A stretch of 64,000 nucleotides of DNA from Lineus longissimus. Its lineage: Eukaryota > Nemertea > Pilidiophora > Heteronemertea > Lineidae. The stretch lies in assembly GCF_910592395.1 (NCBI RefSeq), contig NC_088309.1, positions 5,830,501-5,894,500 of the forward strand. Direction: 5' to 3'. The translations under genes were made by a program, and so were the position numbers. Shown one piece after another: positions 38,101-50,106 of the stretch; the first letter of the stretch is position 1; every line of letters starts with the position of its first letter. Below the pieces are notes generated by a model, which saw only the letters and a list, made by a program, of their open reading frames with translations, was not told the DNA's origin and did not search any database.

Positions 38101-39226
38101 GGGATTTTCAAGCAACCTATATTTGCTCTTCAACTATCGGAGACACTTGACACCGTCATGGGCAGGATTATCATGGTGAATAGTCTACACAGCCATAAAT
38201 AGGGAGTTTCTGTACGGGCGAATTGCGTCCCCGTATGACGCAACCGTACCGACTTTACGTATGACCGGGTCACAAATTACGTTACGGATACGTCCTACGT
38301 GGGAGATGTTTTGATTTGCTGAAACTCACTCGCTTGGCAAACAATCCTTGCTTGAAATGATAAAGGTGCCAATTTTGGTGTTCGGTTTGAACTCTTGTGA
38401 ATTGCTGGAACTTTACTCTCTGGTATGGCGAGTCCAGAATTTTCGAAATAGGGATGGCGGCAACACCCAGAAACCACCAGTGAGTCAGTGTTATCTTGAA
38501 AACAAGGGAGGGTTGGACCTTCCCCCAAGAAAATGTAAATATGCGTTTAGAGGACATTTGAGGGCTAAAGTAGGAGAAGTTTTGCTTTTTGTGGAGAGGC
38601 GCTCAAGTCTTGCTGTCCGACAAAAAGAGGGTCGGGAGGGGGGAGCGCCATATGCGCTAGCCACTTATCCGCCGCTTCGTTCGTATGTTCTCTTAGTAAT
38701 CTTTGCAATCAAAAGCCTCTCGGGATCTGGAACGTTCTTATTATAGATGACTGAGGTCTATGCTTTATTTGAATTAAGAATATCATTGATCAAAATGTCC
38801 TGTGGTTTTCCAGGTCAAGCTTTGAGAGCTTCTCCGGATACTGGTTTTGGGTCAGTCTACGCGTGAGAATTTGACATTTTGCTATCAAATGAATACATGA
38901 CCATACAGTCAGCTGATTTTTAGCAATACATTTGTATCAGAATTTCCTTGCGATATAACTTTACAGCGAGAAAATCGACAATAAATATATCCTGAAGTAA
39001 TTGCTCAATATCAATGTTTACAAGTATAACAAGCACAATATCGCACAGGTTTCCGGTACAAACATTTGCCCATATAACACATCATTATGATTAAGTCATT
39101 TCCATTATATACATATTTTGCCACCTCAGGCCTAATCATTATAACATACACAATATTACAGAGCTGTTATTTTAGCGTAAAAACTTTCTTTTTCGACTTG
39201 TGCTTTACGTAAACGTTGGGAAAATA

Positions 39227-39338
39227 GGGAGTTTTTGCAAAGCCCCCGCAACGCAAACGCAAACGCCCAGACAATATTGTTCAACCTCCTGATAACGATG
39301 TTTAACAATGGAATAAGTGTTCGGGGGCGAAAACTCCC
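39227..39338. mobile_element. Palindromic MITE, family B copy 4
   Basis: GGGAGTTTTTGCAAAGCCCC at the left, GGGGGCGAAAACTCCC at the right, central TTGTTCAACCTCCTGATAAC as in other family B copies. It is shorter than copy 2 through loss of part of the right arm. Confidence 0.75.
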
Positions 39339-40666
39339 GAATGTCTTCTCACGTTCATGTATTCGGTGCAGAATATCACGAGTGTTACATTTTGAGTGGA
39401 GTCGAGTGCTACATTTGGTTGATTATAAACCAATACCGTTTGTCATTAAAACCTACTTCTCTTTGCATCATACTTGAAGTTGGCAGTTTCCTTGAGATAT
39501 TGAAACCGACCAAAGGATATGTATTTCTACATTTCTCCTTGTATGCATTTGTTTCTTTGAAATGTACGTGTAATTAAATATCTACCAACACCGCCGCTAA
39601 TGATGTCGTCAATGTTTAGCCTCGAAACGTCATACCAACTTTAGTTTGCAGTGTTGAATACAATTGATAACACTGCATCAAATCACATTGCATGGGAAGC
39701 TGGCGTACCACGTATCAAGCAAAACATATCTTACTTTTGATTTTTAATAAATTCCTTTTTTGCTTTAATTTAAGTACGATGTGTGATGGAAAAATAACAA
39801 TTCTCGTGATAGAAAGGTGTCTTTAAAAAAAACTGAGCCGCGTGTTACATTTTTTAATAATATTCGTTCCACACAATATGTCGTGTTTTGTTTACATTAT
39901 CTGAAAATATGGACTGATTCAATGAACAAAATAAAGGGAAAATGTTATAAAATGTAAAGGTGCCACATGTTTGTTTAACACGAAGTGCAGATACTTTTTA
40001 GTTCAATCAAAAACGTTCAATAAAGTTTACAGTGCTAACATCTTCAAATAACGAGATGCTCAACGTTCAGATTGTTGAAACAGCATTCTAACTTGCTATC
40101 GGTGCAAAACACTTCTGATTCACAGTATATTTCATTACATGTAAGTGCAATGTGTTGTCAGGACAGTACGATGGTATACTAAGGATATAGTTTTCACGAT
40201 AGCTCAATGTCTATGTGCAAAGAGTGTTATGGTTGCCTTGGCATGCAAGTTATTTCACTTGCTAGCATTCGCCATTCCTTTCATTACACCTACTTTAAAC
40301 ATTTCTCCCAAAATAATTCCCCAAATTATTACATCGTTTGCTGTCAAAGGTTGTGTAGGTTATCATAATCACCGTGAGCTCACAACAGACGCGGACACCT
40401 AGCTCACACCATTTATCAAAAAGCCTCTTACACAAGTGATATTTGTTGAGATAATATACTTATGTCGTTTCTTTCTTTGTGTTTTTCAGGGGAGCCTGCG
40501 GTGAAGAGAACCCGTGGCCTCGCAGCATCTACCTGGTTACATCGTTTGGAAAGGTACAGAATCGTGTAGGATAGCCACTTGAGAAACTGTGAATGGCTGA
40601 AGTCAGCACAGGCGCGCGTCTTAGAGAGTGTAGTACGGAATTCAGTGTGTATCTCTTACAAATGTC

Positions 40667-43327
40667 ATGTCCAGCGGTAGCGGGCCTCTTGCTGGTTATG
40701 TGGTCTTGCTAATGCTGTCCACGATTGTGGTATATGGTTTTCCAGTACACCATGTACCATCAGGGAATAAGCTAGCTCCAACCCCGTCAATTACTTTTTT
40801 GAAGAAGACAATGACACGACCGAAATACTCCCCGTTTCGGGAGAATAAGGAACTGTATTACTTAAGGAACGCGATTATCGGGAGTTTAAAGGGTGTTCCA
40901 GATGTACTATCTGAAAGCTCAGGAAAAAGCAACAATATGAATGTGATACATAAAACGGGTAGTAGCCTAGTACAAGTGGACTCTTCTGTCGAAAAGGTAC
41001 CGAGAGGCGAGAATAATATGAGCGCTTCCGGTCTGAGGGTACAAAAACGATGTGTTGACTGCTCTGGGAGGGACGATGACGTCACGACGGAGAGGCCAGT
41101 GTTTATGTTTGATCCACTTGCAACTGCTGAAGTTGAAAATGTTGATGAAATGGAGGGGGTTCCACCGACGAATAACTCTTTAATAATTCTTCCATTGATG
41201 GCCATTATTGTATTCATTGGGACTGTTTGCGCCAAATGTTGCCGCTGGACGCAGAAAGACGTTCGCGATGTAGGTTTCATCGTCGAGGCGAAACCTTTGA
41301 AAAAGAACACAATTGCAAAAGGCATCATGCAGATGCATAATTTCGGTTTGACAGCAAGGACAAATCGCAGCAAAAAGAGTAAAAACCTTGGTGTGCGGGC
41401 ACCAGAACAATTCATGTTTCTTCCACTGTTGCTCGGTCAGTCCATAACGGTAAGACCCAATAATTCCCTCTACACCAGGGCTAAGACTCCGCCGAAAACT
41501 GTAAGTAAGCGTACAGGTTCTGGGCGACAGCTCCAATCGCTGACTGAAACTTACGATCCTGGTAACGATGCCAGTGAGGATACCGACGAAGAAAAGCCAT
41601 TTGTTGGGCCTGGTTACAAGAGACAAACCTCGAGTCAGCCAGGAGAGCTTGCACTCAGGAAATCTGTGTCCCCGCCAAGTAGGGGAAGCAAAGGCAGCAA
41701 AAGTAGCAGCAAACGTAGTAGATCCACAAATCAGGGTAGCCTTGACTGCCCTGACATCGAATTGGATTCTTCCGAGGAGGAAAGGCTCGAGTTGGAAGAA
41801 CAGTGTAGGAGGGGATTGGCCGTGTTAGCCCACATCAATCCAGTACCGCTGGCCAGTAAGCCGCGCAGGTCATCGCTCGCTTCTCGTAGTACATGCAGCT
41901 CTGGCTCAACCAAAATATTTTCCGGTCAGAAAGTCTCGGTGCAAGTGGATGTTCACGAGGGCGCGTCGGGTTCAGCACACGATCTCAAAGTTCCTCGCGA
42001 ACAGCACGGTTCCAGACACTCCAGCGCTGACGCTTGCGTCGACACTCATGATCTTATTGAACACATTGAGGATTATTACGGTGTCGATATCAGAGCATTT
42101 ATAAACTTATGGCAGCAACGTCGACGCTTTGCGAATATCAGTGATGCAGTAGATCTGCCCACTGCAGCAACTTACGCCAGGCATCATGAAATCACACGAT
42201 CCAAATCGTGCAAGTACCCTAAAAAATCCAAGCCATACTTGAAACGCCAAGTGTCATTCCCCTTAGACCTTCCACAATCCCTGGATCAAGATTCCCATCC
42301 GCCTATCCAAGGTTCTACACCACCGATGATTTCACGTAGTGTCAGTACAGTTGAGGATGACGTATTTACAATGCCAGAGGAAACACTGCAGATCACTCCA
42401 GTAAAACACCGGCAAAGCAACTGCGGAGTCCAAATTAAAGAGACTGTCGAACTCAGCACCATTGCAGTTCCCGATGGTCCAGAGTCGTTTATGCTGGAAG
42501 AACTCAGCAATCTCCCGCTCTCTCCGGCCATCTCCCACCATTCCATTTGTGACGACAGTGGCTATCATAACCATTCGTTTTCCAAACTTGTGACCTCCCA
42601 ACCGGGACCACCTCTCCACAGAACATCCTCGGACGACTCTGCTGTGGCTACTAACCTGGCCAGTGAGTCCTCTCAGTCGAACCCGGACGGATCTCCACGA
42701 GAAGGATCTAACACTGTTCGTCATTCTGTTGAAGGGTGCGTCGTCTCGCTCTCTTTGTCTGATCTCACCTTGCAGGATAGGCTAAACAGCCAAGACGGTC
42801 AAGATACATGTGCCAGTGATTCTATGCAAAGAACACCAAGTTTGCAGATGCTTGTCGACTGCAAGGAGTCGTCACAGCCGCTAGGTGCTAGTTGTCATGC
42901 TCAGGACCATGCGCACGAGAATGGTGTTTTCTCTAAAAGTGGCCATAAACCAAAGCTAAAGGATATAGCAAACCATGTGAACATGTCATCAGTAGGTTCA
43001 AATGACATGTCGAACGATACCGAAAAACTCCTCGGTGACAATCCGACTGATGGATACAACGCCGAATCCTCGCGCAAACACTCAAAAACAAGAAGTGGAT
43101 TATTCAGTTCGGGGAAGGAGGTTCCGGTTTCCTTCCACTTAGGTGAGCATGGTGACGGTCAACATGGCTGCGACAGGGGTGGGGAGGACGAAAGCTCGGA
43201 CCACGACGAGTCGTTCGATTCGTCCCCTAACGCTCCCCTTCTACACTATTCAATCATAAAATCGCGAGCGAGCAGCGAAAAATCCACTGACAGGGACTTG
43301 GAAAACAACAATGAACACTTGGTATAA
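40667..43327 (+). CDS. Unassigned type I membrane protein with long Ser-rich tail, 886 aa
   Basis: I do not recognise the family. One uninterrupted frame; ATG 40667 follows an in-frame TAG at 40631, and a strong acceptor (GTTTTTCAG, ending 40489) shows that the exon begins at 40490 with 5' UTR. Residues about 10-24 are a signal-peptide-like helix (YVVLLMLSTIVVYGF). The ectodomain (about 25-170) has two Cys (RCVDC, 129-132) and two N-glycosylation sequons (N117, N169). A single membrane helix at about 171-189 (SLIILPLMAIIVFIGTVCA) is followed by KCCRW, a basic/Cys juxtamembrane motif that may be palmitoylated. About 695 cytoplasmic residues are Ser-rich and look disordered, with basic patches (KGSKSSSKRSRS, KKSKPYLKRQVSFP) and phospho-site-like RRSS and HRTSS. 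A single-span receptor-like or scaffold protein is inferred. Confidence 0.85.
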   Translation: MSSGSGPLAGYVVLLMLSTIVVYGFPVHHVPSGNKLAPTPSITFLKKTMTRPKYSPFRENKELYYLRNAIIGSLKGVPDVLSESSGKSNNMNVIHKTGSSLVQVDSSVEKVPRGENNMSASGLRVQKRCVDCSGRDDDVTTERPVFMFDPLATAEVENVDEMEGVPPTNNSLIILPLMAIIVFIGTVCAKCCRWTQKDVRDVGFIVEAKPLKKNTIAKGIMQMHNFGLTARTNRSKKSKNLGVRAPEQFMFLPLLLGQSITVRPNNSLYTRAKTPPKTVSKRTGSGRQLQSLTETYDPGNDASEDTDEEKPFVGPGYKRQTSSQPGELALRKSVSPPSRGSKGSKSSSKRSRSTNQGSLDCPDIELDSSEEERLELEEQCRRGLAVLAHINPVPLASKPRRSSLASRSTCSSGSTKIFSGQKVSVQVDVHEGASGSAHDLKVPREQHGSRHSSADACVDTHDLIEHIEDYYGVDIRAFINLWQQRRRFANISDAVDLPTAATYARHHEITRSKSCKYPKKSKPYLKRQVSFPLDLPQSLDQDSHPPIQGSTPPMISRSVSTVEDDVFTMPEETLQITPVKHRQSNCGVQIKETVELSTIAVPDGPESFMLEELSNLPLSPAISHHSICDDSGYHNHSFSKLVTSQPGPPLHRTSSDDSAVATNLASESSQSNPDGSPREGSNTVRHSVEGCVVSLSLSDLTLQDRLNSQDGQDTCASDSMQRTPSLQMLVDCKESSQPLGASCHAQDHAHENGVFSKSGHKPKLKDIANHVNMSSVGSNDMSNDTEKLLGDNPTDGYNAESSRKHSKTRSGLFSSGKEVPVSFHLGEHGDGQHGCDRGGEDESSDHDESFDSSPNAPLLHYSIIKSRASSEKSTDRDLENNNEHLV

Positions 43328-44876
43328 CCGAAGTGGAGTTTTACTGCCAATTTTTTACTTCCATTTTTCCCAATTTTTAAACATCCTTTCCAAAATACTG
43401 CTTTATATGACTGTTAATATTGTATGTATTGTGGCGCGAGTGTGTCATGATATTGTAACTTTTTCAATTTTAAGATTTATTTTTGGGTCTTAAGAAATAT
43501 GCAAAGGATACTTTTCTACATAGCCTGTAAATACATGTATAGGAACTTTCCAGACATACTGGAAGTGTTATTTTGAGGTAATTCATTTTGAAGTTTTCTT
43601 GGATACAGGTAATCTCTGGTCATACTCACTAGGTACATATATATCTTGATTAGAGGAAGTTTTTATGTAGTAAAGGCGGACACACTATTTCATTATTGCT
43701 GCAAACTGTGAGTCCACCTGTATTCCAAGTGATATGGTCGTCACGGCTTCTGTCAGCGTGAGTTGAGCTCTCTACACGCTCAACCTGCTTTCTCTTTCGT
43801 GACTGTGCTTGGTCAAAGTGAACCAACAGCTTGTGACATTCGGCTCTAAAAATGTTTAAGACAGCACCCTTTGGAGTTCTGGGCTCGCCAATGAATTTTC
43901 ATCTTGGTCTTTAAGTATTGGAAGCATGCAAAGAACATCGGTTGCTGACCATGCTCTCGAAATTCTGCTCGTTATAATCTTTATCATTCCCTCCAAGAAC
44001 TCCAAAGTTACTGTCGAAAAGATTAACTTTAGCGCTCTTGAAAAGAACTTGACTTTTAGTGGTAACACTTCTTGGCAATATTTCGGAAGATCATTCTTTA
44101 GAACTTCAGGTGTACTCTGTAGGCAGCGAGCATAGCAATTGCTTTATATTGCTTTATAAAACCTCTTTTACATTTAGTGTGTCATCTCCAAGATACTAAA
44201 CAAACTTTAAACTTTGCCATGTCATTTCTAAAGACCCTTTGGAGCTTGTATGACCATGTTGGACAGGTGCCATTCTCCACATTATTCGTGTCGTGGAACA
44301 TTACACCGGCTTGATAATCCACACTGCTTAAACTATTTCATTTTGGTGCACTCATGTAACAAAACCGTTGGCTGTCGAATTTAACTCCGTCAAGTCAAGT
44401 TTCTTCCTCGTGATATTATTCATCATCATTACAAATCTGTATTCAGACCAAACGTGCCCACCCAAACCGTTATGCTTGTCAATGTTACATGTACCTTTGC
44501 TTAGTTGGGTTGCAGTTGTTGCAATCGACAATGAAGAATTGACCTATACCCGTGCCTGGCATAGCCATCACTGACTACATTGTACATGGATGTTCTAAAC
44601 ATTGCGATGCTTATACCTGGTATTGGGGGAAAAAGCAAGAGAGTGTGTCAATCACTTTGAAAGACATCAGATTACAAAGGAACAAGTACATGTAGTATGA
44701 AGAAAAGCTCGGCTGTTTTCTTTGGTACAATCCAACCTGTATAGGCTGTAAACAAACAACATTTGAAAAGTGCGATGTCGCGTGTGATGCATTATCATGC
44801 AAGGGTCCGTCACTTCATTGCATTATTGGATGAGGTGTTTCTCTTAATAAATTAACTGCTGTGCATGTTCCCCTGA

Positions 44877-44882
44877 AATAAA
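44877..44882 (+). terminator. Candidate poly(A) signal of the 886-aa gene
   Basis: AATAAA about 1.55 kb after the stop codon, with another at 44846-44851 just before it. No intron or further coding exon is apparent between the stop and these signals. Confidence 0.35.
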
Positions 44883-45122
44883 TGTCAACTGTTAAACATT
44901 ATTTGTAGTCTTTCAGATAAGATACGCCGAGGTTTACCGTACTAAGGGGAAAAGGTTGAAAAGGGTAGCACTTTAAAACAAAAGTAGGAATTTTTAGGAC
45001 ACAACCAGCTATTCTTTACCAAAAAAAGTGATCGTCTGCTGGTTGAATGAGAGGAAAACGTTTTACCCCAATATTTTGCTCATCCATGTTAATCAGTGAT
45101 TCGTCTTTTTCGCTAGACGATT

Positions 45123-45196
45123 GGGTTCCGATCTATTGAATCGCTTCTATCCCACAGCCGGCTGTGAATATAAATGATTCACTAGATCGGAACCGG
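45123..45196. repeat. 74-bp near-perfect hairpin
   Basis: GGGTTCCGATCTATTGAATC at the left pairs with the inverse of GATTCACTAGATCGGAACCG at the right, one or two mismatches in 20 bp. The spacer contains the palindrome CAGCCGGCTG. Sixty bases on, TTGTTCATGAAA and TTTCATGAACAA form another short hairpin (45259-45296). Confidence 0.75.
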
Positions 45197-48100
45197 ATAT
45201 AATTGGACGTAGTATACGCACTATTGCTCAGATATGATAATTATACAATGTTTAGTTTGTTCATGAAACTAATGATTTAAAATTTCATGAACAAGGATAG
45301 AAGTTCTTTGCCCAGAAACCTACCAGTTACGATTATGTCTCTTATTGCCAAGACGTCAGCAGTTATACGCAAAGTGACTGAAACGGGTGTTCAGAAGTGT
45401 TGCACAACTTTGTAGCAATTGATAAACTTGACTCTCAAATTACACGTCTAGAACCCTAAGAATAGAATTTTCTCATGAACGCTTTTTAAAATGTACAAGA
45501 CAATTAATGCACAGACAATTAACACAAAACATGACACCCCATGCAATTCGCCCCCTCCATTCCAGAGATGTAACGATTTATGTCTTGACAACTGGATAAC
45601 CCGACCAGGTCAGCAATCGGCTTGGGCTGTTTCCAGAATCAATGATGTAAATCAAGCTATTGCAACCCTTAATGCTTGATCACCGTTATCCGTAACATTT
45701 ATTTTAAAGGGCCAACTGGGCATAATACTTGTTGGTTTTTCCGTACAAAACTGACTTCCAGCAGGCCCGCAACTTCTCCAAATAGGATCACTAAAAAATC
45801 CTTGAACAGCAATAAACAATGCAATAGAACGGCGGGAAGCCTTTGGCCTGCCGGAAATTTGCAAGCCAGGTCCAAAACTGCCTCACAACACTGGCGAAAA
45901 ATATCAACAAAAATAAAAACTAGCCTAGTGTGATGCAACCAATGGCGGGGCATGGTGTCAAGCAGGGACATTATCCACCGGGATAGGTAAATCCCACGCC
46001 CAAATTGTCCCTTTAACTCCTAATAAACTTGCTGATGAAAGAAAAAAGATAATGCTCAGTAGAGTCAACACTGGCGTTTGTCACGTAACGCCGATTGAGC
46101 AAGTTGGCCCTGGTGTTTAAAATCAGGGTACTTGTAACAAGCTGTGTCGAAATGGTATGTTATAAATCCTTCCGAATATCAAGTTTCATTTTATTGTTAA
46201 CATTGATTTGGTCTAAAAAAATATCATTTTCGTACCACTTGATGTTTTGTCGTTTTGTTCATGTCGAGTTATGTGACGATGGCAAGCCGAATTTATCCTT
46301 TTCCGCCTCGCGCAAGTACGCGCTCCATCAAATAGGATACAGTCGTTGGGTCGATATTTGTGCTGCAGTCTACTCGGCTTGTAAATCAGCGTGACGTCAC
46401 CATGGATTGCCTTGCCTATCCTTCTTTGGCAAAGGGGTGAAACCCGTTCCAGATCGCTGCCATTCAAAGGTTAAGAGAGAGGAGTATACCTATACTTGAA
46501 TAATTGGTAGAGGATTGGTCAACTACCGTCTTAATGTTCAGCCGAGTACTGGTTCATCATGTTGGTGATGCTTGCACTCTGCAATACAGGTCACCAGTAT
46601 TCGGGCATCAGCGGCTTGAACGGAAATTAGTAGTTATTTCAGACCCGTTGCCAAAAGCAGCAGTCAAACACCTTAAAGTACTTTACTGGCACCAATGTTT
46701 AAAATGATCGTATCCTGGCCTTTTGGATGTGACCTTGTCTTCAGGCCATCTTGGGTTGAATAGAAATGTTATCAAGCGGAACTCGGAATCTCTCTGGATA
46801 ACACTGTAATGATAAAGATGATTTGTTGTGTGTTTTGGTCACAACGTTGTTCTCGACAAACAATAGTTAGTGAAGGACAAGGATGTATTGGTATCATTTC
46901 ATCAGCCAACAAAATAGAGATGAGGAATATCTGTATGGCGAGAAAGACTCGGATCCGAGCGGCTCGTGTTTTTGTGTTTGAATAATATCGGCCAAACCGC
47001 TACCAGAACAAAATGAAGAACACCATGTCCCCGATGTCCTTAACCCAATTGGTCACTGTCAGTGTTATTGATTCTGCTTCATCATTCCGGCTTGTTATTC
47101 AGGCGGGGCCCTGGGGACTATGAGGGATTTGCTAAACTGTGATAGAGGATAACCAATTGGGACGGGACATTGGTCAAATAGAGACATATCTGATTGTCTT
47201 TCGCGGTAGAGACCTCCTCGTTAGGTTCCCTCTTCTTGGCCTCCCTGCTTAGTCAGGTTATTTTGTATCCAGCGTTGTTGTTCATACGTCCTTCCCCGAA
47301 TTGCTCGGTGTTTGATTGGTCATGTTGTGATTCCCCTGCCAGCCCCTATGTTTCACAGTCAACTATTCGGCCGCGAGAACGATGAAAGCTTCATCAAAGT
47401 AAAATGTCAGTCTAAACAATCCCCGAGTAAAACATGAGGATTTGGATGCACACAACTAAATACCGATATGTGTTGCACATTCCCGACAAAATACGACGAA
47501 TCAGCACATCACATTTTCCAATAAAATCAACTTGGGGTGTCCATAACAAGGGTCTCTTAAACACCTGTCGCTGAAGAGTGTGGGTTTTGGGGCTAGTGAC
47601 TGTCGAGTAGGAGAAAATAGGGAAAACCATGATAACTCGAAACGCTTTTGACAAGGTGCGTTTCGTTCCTTTCATCTTCTTGAAGATTGGATAACCAGGC
47701 ATTATCAAATACAAGTGTCATGCCCCATACAGTGACACCCCCCATACATTTATCAAATGTACACGAAAGGTACAATTTATACCAAAATGTTGTCACCAGT
47801 ACACAATGGGCACACGTAATATCAAATCTACAAGAAATGTACAAATGATACGTTGTACATGTATGTCAAAGAAGCTCTCCTTCATCTACATCTTTGGCAT
47901 ACAAATCGATGGTACTTTACGCCTGTTTGGCTATGGTCGATAGAGATCGAATTGAACATCAACAAATCTTCCAAGTTGTTCTTGATTGCTAAGGATTTTC
48001 ACCCGTTTGAGAAAATGGATCAGTTCAAAAGTGCGCAAACTGTTGTGACAGTTGGAAGTATCCCCACGGGGCGATTGAGCGAAACATATCATTGGTGCTG

Positions 48101-49382
48101 TGGTGTCCGGCTATGCTGCAGTGCTATCGATGCGCCTTTAAAGTTTAACGATATATCACTATCATAAGGCGTGACTAATTGGTGAACCGACACATAAATG
48201 TATTGGCATTGCGTTTGATGACGGTGCGATACACTATGATATGTACCTTAGTATGTTCCATACACAACATACAGGCACACCGACGTCCTCATTATTTTCA
48301 GATACTTTCGAGTGCCGCTTCAAGCCTTCACACGAATTATAATTGATTTGAAGAATAATAACACGACTTTTAACTCTCGTTTGACTGCAGCTGTCGCTGA
48401 TGCACACTCGAAGCAGAGGGCGAACACATCAATGTCTCACGCCTAGATTTCAGTATATAGAATTATGGCAACATTTATAGCGCCATAGTTTATAAAATTA
48501 TGAAGGAAATAATCCAATTACCTCATGATTATAACTAATTAGCTATATCTTGGTGAAATAATTAATGACGTTGGTAGACGACTACATGTATATGTTGTCA
48601 GATTTTACCACAAGCAAAACAATAGTATCAATGGCTCTCCATATCATCGCAATAGGCCAACCGATGAAACGTCTTTAGAGAATCAGAATGCAACTGATAT
48701 CTCATGACGTTTTAGTCTTAATCTGCTGTGTTTTATAGTTCCAGTCCTTGGCTTCATGATAAGCCTCCTGAATCATACATGAAATGTTGTTTTATCTCTA
48801 AAGATTAAAGATTATCATTTTTTGAAAAGTCGTTACTCCCTATCGCATTCTCCTTTAATCTAGTTAAAGGACTCGCCTATGTTTAATTGACTTCTACGCC
48901 ATAGATGGTAATGCAGTTACAAAATAAATGAGTTGTCATGATTTAACATGAATGCCAGTTTTTGTACATTTTTGTGCATATCCTTAAAAGGCGTTAATAT
49001 CAGACACAGTTCTATATATTTGCACTAGAAGTGCACTAAATATTTAATACAATTTGAGCTATCCAAATACTTATTAGGTCAATGTATTCGAATACATACA
49101 AAAAACATATTGCGTAACCATAGTTACTGAAATGAAAAATCCTCAGAAGAATGTCGACATTATCTAGCCAATCTGAGTGAAATAACTGTTGATATCATTA
49201 ACCCTGAACGTAATAATGATTTGCCATTACCAGGTATGAGACACCCCGTACAATACTCAAGCACATAGCTAATGCACAACCAGTCTATCATGTTCATGAT
49301 TGCATAAAAATAGGACCCAGAAGTATTAGGGTAGCAGGAAGGGTTGGGCGTTTGTGGTTTCTGAGTCTGAGGGGGTTGGTGT

Positions 49383-49446
49383 CTGTTGACTGTGCTTTAA
49401 GAGAGACTAGGCATGGCGCCAGTCTCTCTTAAAGCACAGTCAACAG
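49383..49446. repeat. Perfect 26-bp-stem hairpin
   Basis: Arms 49383-49408 and 49421-49446 are exact inverses (CTGTTGACTGTGCTTTAAGA and six more bases), with a 12-base loop AGGCATGGCGCC. The right arm and loop are also part of a 63-bp direct repeat with 49765-49827. Confidence 0.9.
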
Positions 49447-49764
49447 GCATTTGGTCTCAGTATTTGGGTTTTGATTGCCAGGACTGTACCCCTGTAAAAG
49501 TCAGAGGAGGAGAAGTTTGGAATGATGAAAGCATTGAAGAAGAAGAAATGTTATTATATATTGAGGAAAGCAAAATTTATTATGAGACTAGAAGGCAGTG
49601 TCCTGACTTGATTATTTTGAAAATGGCAGTCTGAACACATTAAAAGGTGGAACATGGCATTTTATCGACTTTGAAGTGTTCCGCAGTTAAAGGGAGACTA
49701 TAGGCAGCAGCTAGGTAGGCAAGATAAAGTCATACAAATTTGCCAATAGGGGTCAGTCATATCT

Positions 49765-49827
49765 CTAGGCATGGCGCCAGTCTCTCTTAAAGCACAGTCA
49801 ACAGGCATTTGGTCTTAGTATTTGGGT
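49765..49827. repeat. 63-bp direct repeat, second copy
   Basis: Matches 49407-49469 with one substitution (GGTCTCAG against GGTCTTAG). It begins CTAGGCATGGCGCCAGTCTC, so it carries the loop and right arm of the hairpin but not the left arm. Spacing between copies is 358 bp. Confidence 0.9.
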
Positions 49828-50004
49828 ACAGAATCAAGGCAGCTCAGAGAGCAATGATTGAACGATGCTGTGGACAAGTCCAAGGATACTGCATCAGTCA
49901 CGACCAACTTCTCATCAGAAAGCGTCACCACCAGCATATTCAATGTTCAGTTCCAACCTGTACCAGTCCAATGCACGCCTGTCATGGTCAGCAGTGGTCA
50001 GCTA

Positions 50005-50106
50005 AGCGCGATATGGAACATTCTTCCGAAACTCAAGCGAGGGAAGTCTGCTCATTAGCCTATCTCGCGCACTGCTCCTTCTTGTCAAACATCGTAGTGA
50101 AATCGT
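50005..50106. repeat. 102-bp duplicated segment, copy 1
   Basis: Starts AGCGCGATATGGAACATTCT and ends CATCGTAGTGAAATCGT; three substitutions and no indel against 51551-51652. Both strands have short open frames through it (on the minus strand, TTMFDKKEQCAR and SRLPSLEF), but no known protein is evident. Confidence 0.85.

Larger units (their letters stand above)
24404..40489. other. 16-kb interval without an intact gene
   Basis: Apart from the mobile elements listed within it and the possible remnant at 32382-32909, I recognise no protein-coding exon. Open frames such as 25329-25625, 30380-30694, 34362-34658 and 37576-37950 lack conserved pattern or paired splice sites. The start exon of SELENBP1 (if its first intron is long), 5' exons of the gene at 40490 or distant regulatory DNA may be hidden here. 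Confidence 0.45.

Noticed and set aside
41180-41626. Antisense frames within the 886-aa gene
   Set aside because: Shadows of the sense coding sequence, without start context or domains.
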